In this document: positions 35,517 to 38,265 of the stretch, one piece after another
Position numbering within the stretch: position 1 is the stretch's first letter
Layout: the number at the start of each line of letters is the position of its first letter
Origin: a virus
Strand: one strand, 5' to 3'
Length of the DNA stretch: 38,265 nucleotides
IMG/VR virus record: IMGVR_UViG_3300025655_000105
Coordinates: 1-38,265 of that record
The notes under the pieces: generated by a model
Seen by the model: only the letters and a program-made list of their open reading frames with translations
What the model was told of the DNA's origin: nothing
The model's database searches: none
Translations under genes and position numbers: made by a program

Positions 35517-37573
35517 AGGCGACTGCTCCAGTCATCCGAACCAAAGCCCCGCTTGTTCATCTGCTTCTTAACTTGCTTTTTCGTGGTGGATTCTGCGCCT
35601 GATACGTGAGAGTTCCTATCCCACACCGCCGCCCACTTCGGAGGCGTTTTCCAATCTATTTTCTCGACGCCAAGATAAAGGTTCAGTGCCTTGCCGTAGT
35701 AAAGCAAATCCCCTGTCTCGTTTCTCTCGCTGCCAATGTTTTTCCAGCCGGTTGATGTTCTTGTCTCGGCAACGATTTCAGCGAAGTACTTCTCTTCCAG
35801 CCATGATGGAAGGTGAACAAAACCTGGACCCTCTTCTTTGCGCGTCAGATCGTTGTTGAGCGCGTCCTTGAGTTCGTTCGTGTTCAGAATCAACATCGGC
35901 ACATCTCCACGCGCCCCGGAGTGCCGGTCTTTGCGCTTTGATGAGTCTGGGTATGTTTCTCTCACTCGTGGGATTTTAGCGTTTGGTCTGTCACCCTCGC
36001 CCTTTATCAGCCGTACATTTCGGTTCTTGCCGCTGCGCCTGAGAGAGCGCCACCAGTTCAGAGCCCTGGTGGTAACGCCCTTTTTACCTCCGGAGTCAAC
36101 GCCAACGAAATGAACCGCCATTCTGCGGCCTGAATCATCACCCAGGGGGTACTCTTTGCCGATCAGTGCATTGAGTACAGTCCAGTCTTCCTGGTGGCCT
36201 GGTGGGTCGAGCGGCTCTTTCTCGCCTGCTGCAGTCACTCTATCTGACCAGTGAAGCGCGAACCGATCAACAATCCAGGATTCCTGTTCGATACCGTAGC
36301 CAGTGACCAGCACCTCGAATCGATTTCCCTGAACGTCGACTTTCGCCAACAGATAACGAACGCCCTCCGGAACGGTCCCCCTGGTCCACTCAATAGCGCG
36401 GCTGATCAGCTCGTCTGCCGTCCTGGTGCTCTTCCGACTGATTGGCAGATACGGTGACCCCTGGTCAACGTTAACGGTGGTTTTCAGCGCCTTCTCTGAA
36501 CCGGTGCGCTCATACTCAGCCTTAGCCTGGAGGTATTTCAGGACAATGGATTCCCATGTTTGAAAACGCGCGTTTGGTCCGTGCAACCAGAATGAGGCAA
36601 TGGAAGAGCCGTATGCCTCGCCGGTGATTATTCCGCCCTTGCTTATTTTCAGGCCGTCTCTTACCCATGCGCCGTTCGCGTCCATCTCCGTTTTGTGCTC
36701 AGGCCCAATCTGGCATCCGCAGGATGGGCACACAATCTGAACCTGTGCGGCGGCTTCCTGGATGTTGTCTATCTCCGGATACCAGAGGCGGTCGAACGTA
36801 GGGATGAAATACTCATCACATTCAATGCACGGCCAGTAACGGCGGCGACGGTCTCCGCGGTTGAAGAGCGACATTATCCCGGGAGCCGGTGGCCCTTCGT
36901 GTGATGTCGTTGGGGTCCACTTCGGGTTAATGATCTCCTTCTTCGGTGAACTCTCCGCCATGCACATTCCGGCGGACATGAAGGTCTGAACACGCTTCAG
37001 CGCCAAAGCAAATGGTTCGCCTTCCCCGTCTACGTCCTCTGGCATAGAGTCGTAATCTGACAGCACCACATAGCGCATATCACGCTGGGCCATTCGGGAA
37101 GACGTCGGCCACAGCAGATCAACCAGCATCCCGTTTCTGAATGTTTTGCTGAATAGGTTGTCATCGTGGGAGCGTGGCGAGATCATCGCGCGTATCTCAT
37201 CACTCGCCTTGTTCAGCCTGTTGAGACGGCGTTTCGAGTAGTCCTTTGCGTTGCCCTCTACCGGGAAATAGAGACCCATATCACCCGGATCACACATCAC
37301 CGCATAGCCATACCACCCATCAACCAGGCTCTGTGTCTTCGATGAACGGGCAGGCCCAACAAACACAACCGCCTCATATTCTCTGGCGGCGAGGGTGTCC
37401 ATCGGCTCAACCATGTAAGGAGTCAGATCCGGATCGTAGGGGCCTTGGTACCCACCAGGGGCGTTAACCGTCACATACCTGGACGCGGCCTCACTGACCC
37501 GCATCCGGACAGGGGCCTTCACTGCCTTGACGGCATCACTTCTGATTTCGGCATAGGTTCCGTATGAGATCAT
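35513..37573 (-). CDS. terminase large subunit (lambda gpA type)
   Basis: A 686-residue product. Walker A VGPARSSKTQ (about 72-81), Walker B-like YVVLSDYDSM, zinc-finger-like CIECDEYF and CPSCGC pair, and nuclease-domain FVGVDSGGKKGVTTRALNWW. These fit the GpA-like large terminase that works with Nu1-type small subunits and cuts cos ends. ATG 37573 overlaps the TerS stop (TGATG). It implies cos-type packaging; the cos site itself is not seen with certainty. Confidence 0.9.
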   Translation of the reverse strand: MISYGTYAEIRSDAVKAVKAPVRMRVSEAASRYVTVNAPGGYQGPYDPDLTPYMVEPMDTLAAREYEAVVFVGPARSSKTQSLVDGWYGYAVMCDPGDMGLYFPVEGNAKDYSKRRLNRLNKASDEIRAMISPRSHDDNLFSKTFRNGMLVDLLWPTSSRMAQRDMRYVVLSDYDSMPEDVDGEGEPFALALKRVQTFMSAGMCMAESSPKKEIINPKWTPTTSHEGPPAPGIMSLFNRGDRRRRYWPCIECDEYFIPTFDRLWYPEIDNIQEAAAQVQIVCPSCGCQIGPEHKTEMDANGAWVRDGLKISKGGIITGEAYGSSIASFWLHGPNARFQTWESIVLKYLQAKAEYERTGSEKALKTTVNVDQGSPYLPISRKSTRTADELISRAIEWTRGTVPEGVRYLLAKVDVQGNRFEVLVTGYGIEQESWIVDRFALHWSDRVTAAGEKEPLDPPGHQEDWTVLNALIGKEYPLGDDSGRRMAVHFVGVDSGGKKGVTTRALNWWRSLRRSGKNRNVRLIKGEGDRPNAKIPRVRETYPDSSKRKDRHSGARGDVPMLILNTNELKDALNNDLTRKEEGPGFVHLPSWLEEKYFAEIVAETRTSTGWKNIGSERNETGDLLYYGKALNLYLGVEKIDWKTPPKWAAVWDRNSHVSGAESTTKKQVKKQMNKRGFGSDDWSSRL

Positions 37574-38052
37574 CAAGCCGCCACCACCTTCGAGGCCTCA
37601 GACAGCTTCGAGTAGGCCTCGTCTCTAAATGCGTCAATCGATGCAATTACCCGTGCGGTCGCATGCGGCTGAATGCCGGCATCTCTTTCGAGCACATCCG
37701 GAAGCGTCTCCAAAAGAGAGACCATCGACTTCACCAGTTCAGCCGTCCCGCGCTCGACCTCTTCTGCGGGGATAAGCTGCCTCCTGGAAACCATCAGCTC
37801 ATCCCTGGCCTGTTCTGCGCGATAGTATTTGAGACGCTCGTTTGGCGTCATTTTGTCTACAGGTAGCTGCTCTTCAGGCTCCTTTTCCTGGGCTCTCAAA
37901 TAGCGAATATAGCCCTGAACAGATCCAACCAATGGATATTTCCCCCTGGAGGATTTAGGTATATATCCAAGTTTCGCTAACTGCTGTATCCGGCGCGGGG
38001 ATATCTCCAGCAGTTTCGAAATCACCTCTGTAGATAAAAGTTCAGAAGACAT
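37573..38052 (-). CDS. terminase small subunit (Nu1-like)
   Basis: A 159-residue product. ELLSTEVISKLLEISPRRIQQLAKLGYIPKSSRGKYPL is a clear MerR-like/Nu1 winged helix (shown here in parts of one domain), followed by a helix-rich dimer region (ERLKYYRAEQARDELMVSRRQLI). It recognises cos-type sites and loads the large subunit. It is the first gene of the late operon. Confidence 0.88.
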   Translation of the reverse strand: MSSELLSTEVISKLLEISPRRIQQLAKLGYIPKSSRGKYPLVGSVQGYIRYLRAQEKEPEEQLPVDKMTPNERLKYYRAEQARDELMVSRRQLIPAEEVERGTAELVKSMVSLLETLPDVLERDAGIQPHATARVIASIDAFRDEAYSKLSEASKVVAA

Positions 38053-38062
38053 AAAAAAAGCC

Positions 38063-38091
38063 TTGCTTTATAGCCCCCGTGGGGCTAGTAT
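38063..38091 (+). promoter_or_regulatory. candidate promoter for the plus-strand end gene
   Basis: -35 TTGCTT (38063-38068), 17 bases, -10 TAGTAT (38086-38091). The spacer contains the dyad AGCCCC-CGT-GGGGCT. An 11-base part of it, AGCCCCCGTGG, recurs at 6-16. It would drive the gene starting at 38144. Confidence 0.5.
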
Positions 38092-38143
38092 TAACTACAA
38101 GGGAAGGGCATGAGGCTCGGCCCAAACAACCAGGAGAATCCTG

Positions 38144-38265
38144 ATGACTACCATCCAAATCAAAAAATCCGAACTCATTAGCGAACTCACCAATTCCCTG
38201 CAATATGCAGGCTCCACCGAATGGGACCTCTACGTTCACGTCAATGGGGCACTGGATACGCGCCA
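38144..38265 (+). CDS. 5' part of a gene cut by the window end
   Basis: ATG 38144 behind AGGAGAATCCTG. The visible 40 residues begin MTTIQIKKSELISELTNSLQ and contain EWDLYVHVNGALDTR. It may continue at the window start if the molecule is circular, but the direct join is one base out of frame. It diverges from the terminase gene. No family is recognised. Confidence 0.55.
   Translation, partial: MTTIQIKKSELISELTNSLQYAGSTEWDLYVHVNGALDTR

Overview
The window reads as an essentially whole genome of a temperate, lambda-like siphovirus of a gammaproteobacterium. The supporting signs are a lambda-type terminase pair, gpW, portal, a protease-capsid fusion, a tape measure, a spanin pair, a cI/cro-type immunity switch, and an integrase next to an attP whose core is the 3' half of a tRNA-Arg(ACG). 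Only half of the tRNA is present and attP is internal, so this looks like the circular or packaged form rather than an integrated prophage. One plus-strand gene appears to be cut by the two window ends.

Layout. (1) 86-5439, minus strand: an early operon like lambda PR (cro-like, CII-like, small genes, O-like initiator, SF4 helicase, RuvC-like resolvase, Ref-like HNH nuclease). (2) 5440-7288: the immunity region, with two HTH regulators and two operator families; one operator overlaps both early promoters. (3) 7289-17342, plus strand: a second early operon like lambda PL (DUF4942, Cys-rich small proteins, YqaJ exonuclease, RecT annealase, CsrA, accessory cassettes, an integron-type integrase, a DUF4224-like/HNH fusion, Xis-like protein, phage integrase). 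(4) 17382-17540: attP. (5) 38052-17542, minus strand: one late operon running packaging, head, tail, holin/spanins.

The striking system is integron-like. The gene at 14462-15448 encodes an IntI-family recombinase, including the insert that separates IntI from XerC/D and phage integrases. Small promoterless genes bounded by attC-like imperfect palindromes lie in three separate places: 481-755 (minus), about 11155-14461 (plus) and 34357-35155 (minus). Several cassettes have start and end boxes (GTT.../...AAC) that are exact reverse complements, the stop codon TAA usually sits inside the attC box, several share a leader with ACGGAG, and all read in the direction of the phage operon that hosts them. 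Cargo includes an RtcB RNA ligase, a Lar-like zinc ribbon, a DUF551 protein and small unknowns. The phage thus appears to carry its own cassette-capture enzyme and to have loaded cassettes into both early operons and the late operon.

Working together: the repressor at 5503 probably silences both early promoters through the GTAAAG-N5-CTTTAC operators; Xis and Int handle tRNA-Arg integration; RecT/YqaJ drive recombination; the integron module adds accessory (perhaps counter-defence) genes. All functions are inferred from sequence by eye; no database search was run.
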